This document shows, in pieces, positions 5,693 through 6,735 of a stretch of 6,735 bases of DNA. Numbering within the stretch: the first letter of the stretch is position 1; each line of letters starts with the position of its first letter. The position numbers were made by a program, and so were the translations under genes. Location of the stretch: contig JAJFMR010000158.1 of the NCBI GenBank assembly GCA_020696915.1, forward strand, positions 1-6,735. Reading direction: 5' to 3'. The notes under the pieces are model-generated. The model did no database searches. It saw only the letters and a list, made by a program, of their open reading frames with translations, and had not been told where the DNA came from. The stretch comes from Rhizobiaceae bacterium. Its GTDB lineage: Bacteria > Pseudomonadota > Alphaproteobacteria > Rhizobiales > Rhizobiaceae.

Positions 5693-6310
5693 ATGCCGCA
5701 CGACCACGATCACCATCATGACAACGAGCTCGATCCGATGGCCGCCAGGGTGCGTGCGCTGGAGACGATCCTTGCCGACAAGGGGCTGATCGATCCGGCG
5801 GCGGTCGATGCCATCATCGACACTTACGAGAACAAGGTCGGCCCGCGGAACGGCGCACGCGTCGTGGCGCGGGCATGGGATGATCCGGCCTACGCTTCGC
5901 GGCTTGCCGAGAACGCGACGGCAGCGATCGCCGAGATCGGCTTCGGCGGCCGCCAGGGCGAGCACATGCAGGCGGTGTTCAACACGCAAGACACGCACAA
6001 TCTGGTCGTCTGCACACTGTGCTCCTGTTATCCATGGTCGGTGCTGGGGCTGCCGCCCGTGTGGTACAAGGCGCCGCCCTACCGTTCCAGGGCGGTGATC
6101 GATCCGCGCGGCGTGCTCGAGGAATTCGGGCTGGCGCTGCCTGCCTCGACGCGGATCCGGGTGTGGGACTCCACCGCCGAGCTGCGTTATCTCGTCGTGC
6201 CGATGCGGCCGGCAGGGACGGCGGGCTGGGGCGAGCAAAGGCTGGCGGCGCTCGTGACTCGAGATGCCATGATCGGCACCGGCCAGCCGCTGCAGCCGGA
6301 GCAGGCATGA
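5693..6310 (+). CDS. nthA: Cobalt-type nitrile hydratase, alpha subunit
   Basis: The 205-residue alpha subunit hydrates nitriles to the corresponding amides as a heterodimer or heterotetramer with the beta subunit, in the cytoplasm. The metal claw V-C-T-L-C-S-C is at 106-112: C107, C110 and C112 with S111 bind a low-spin metal. Thr at position 108 marks the cobalt type, since iron enzymes have Ser. In the family the second and third Cys are oxidised to sulfinate and sulfenate. The segments YPWSVLGLPPVWYK (113-126) and YRSRAV (130-135) are strongly conserved. The N-terminus, MPHDHDHHHDNELD, is His/Asp-rich and may hold metal ions. The start at 5693 lacks a good ribosome site, but this His-rich N-terminus is common in such alpha subunits. 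The stop overlaps the beta-subunit ATG by 4 bases, so the two are translationally coupled. A cobalt-insertion activator gene usually follows the beta gene, outside this window. The related thiocyanate hydrolase gamma subunit is a less likely alternative because of the beta-type partner. Confidence 0.95.
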   Translation: MPHDHDHHHDNELDPMAARVRALETILADKGLIDPAAVDAIIDTYENKVGPRNGARVVARAWDDPAYASRLAENATAAIAEIGFGGRQGEHMQAVFNTQDTHNLVVCTLCSCYPWSVLGLPPVWYKAPPYRSRAVIDPRGVLEEFGLALPASTRIRVWDSTAELRYLVVPMRPAGTAGWGEQRLAALVTRDAMIGTGQPLQPEQA

Positions 6311-6735
6311 ACGGTCCCCAGGATCTCGGCGGCCAGATGGGCTTCGGTCCGGTCGCGCCGGAACGGAACGAGCCGGTTTTTCACGCGGACTGGGAAAGGC
6401 GGGCGCTCGGCGTGACGCTCGCTGCCGGGGCGATGGGACACTGGACGATCGACGAAAGCCGGCACGCGCGCGAAAGCCTGCATCCGGCCGACTACTACGC
6501 ATCGAGCTATTACGAGATATGGATCAAGGCGCTCGAAGTGCTGCTGCAGCGCCACGGCCTCGTCGCCGCCGAGGAACTGTCGGAGGCAGGGCGACTCGTG
6601 AAGGGCACCACGCCGGGCCGGGTGCTCGAGGCGGCCGACGTCCCTCGGGCGCTTGCCAGGGCCTGCAGCCGGCCCGTCCCGGAGGCCGCGCTGTATGGCA
6701 CCGGCGACCGCGTGCGCACCCGGAATTTCCATCCG
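6307..6735 (+). CDS. nthB: Nitrile hydratase, beta subunit (3' end cut by window)
   Basis: The first 143 codons are present and open to the window edge; family members are about 215-230 residues, so roughly a third is missing. The N-terminus MNGPQDLGGQMGFGPV and EPVFHADWE (22-30) are hallmark beta-subunit segments. 'SRHARE' (51-56) holds R52 and R55; one of these probably corresponds to the beta arginine that contacts the oxidised alpha cysteines. ASSYYEIW (65-72) and LEVLLQRHGLV (76-86) follow the family pattern, and RVRTRNFHP (135-143) is the start of the C-terminal barrel domain. The ATG at 6307 overlaps the alpha stop (ATGA), so the subunits should be made in equal amounts. No frameshift is seen. 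Confidence 0.94.
   Translation, partial: MNGPQDLGGQMGFGPVAPERNEPVFHADWERRALGVTLAAGAMGHWTIDESRHARESLHPADYYASSYYEIWIKALEVLLQRHGLVAAEELSEAGRLVKGTTPGRVLEAADVPRALARACSRPVPEAALYGTGDRVRTRNFHP

Noticed and set aside
5432..6502. 356-codon minus-strand open frame across the exporter and nitrile hydratase genes
   Set aside because: It overlaps three well-supported plus-strand genes and its Arg/Pro/Ser-rich translation has no domain.
1..6735. CRISPR arrays, tRNA/rRNA genes, insertion sequences and prophage genes
   Set aside because: No spaced repeats, cloverleaf-like segments, transposase-like frames or terminal inverted repeats were seen on reading both strands.

Overview
The window is high-GC DNA that reads as a chromosomal stretch of an alphaproteobacterium, most likely a Rhizobiales/Phyllobacteriaceae-type organism (Mesorhizobium-like). 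I base this on the protein style of the acetolactate synthase, the rhizobial-type promoter (TTGACA-N17-CTATTG) and the cobalt-type nitrile hydratase. The taxon is inferred from recognition and was not computed.

Left part (minus strand): the first 76 bases hold the 5' end of a gene running off the window, perhaps an aldehyde dehydrogenase. A 279-base gap follows, with a perfect 14-bp palindrome next to a possible promoter. Then comes a complete 611-residue HerA/VirB4-like P-loop ATPase (2191 to 356).

Centre (plus strand): divergent from the ATPase gene is a branched-chain amino acid operon. A good sigma70-type promoter (2339-2367) is followed almost at once by a 16-codon leader peptide carrying consecutive Leu-Ile-Leu-Val codons. 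Next come a set of nested hairpins and a rho-independent terminator (2462-2484). Together these look like a transcription attenuator. Downstream are ilvB (acetolactate synthase large subunit, true start 2551), a possible 34-codon coupling ORF, ilvN/ilvH (ACT-domain regulatory subunit) and, 13 bases later, a LysE/RhtB-family exporter.

Right part (plus strand): 59 bases after the exporter begins a nitrile hydratase pair. The alpha subunit carries the cobalt-type CTLCSC metal claw and a His-rich N-terminus. The beta subunit overlaps it by 4 bases (ATGA) and is cut by the window end. The pair converts nitriles to amides and has no obvious metabolic link to the ilv operon.

How they work together: IlvB and IlvN form acetohydroxyacid synthase, the first committed enzyme of Val/Leu/Ile synthesis. 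It is controlled at transcription by charged Leu/Ile/Val tRNA supply through the leader, and allosterically (probably by valine) through the ACT domain. The exporter may be co-transcribed. I see no evidence of a wholly new system. The most interesting parts are the apparently leaderless attenuator, the ORF bridging ilvB and ilvN, and the nitrile hydratase placement.
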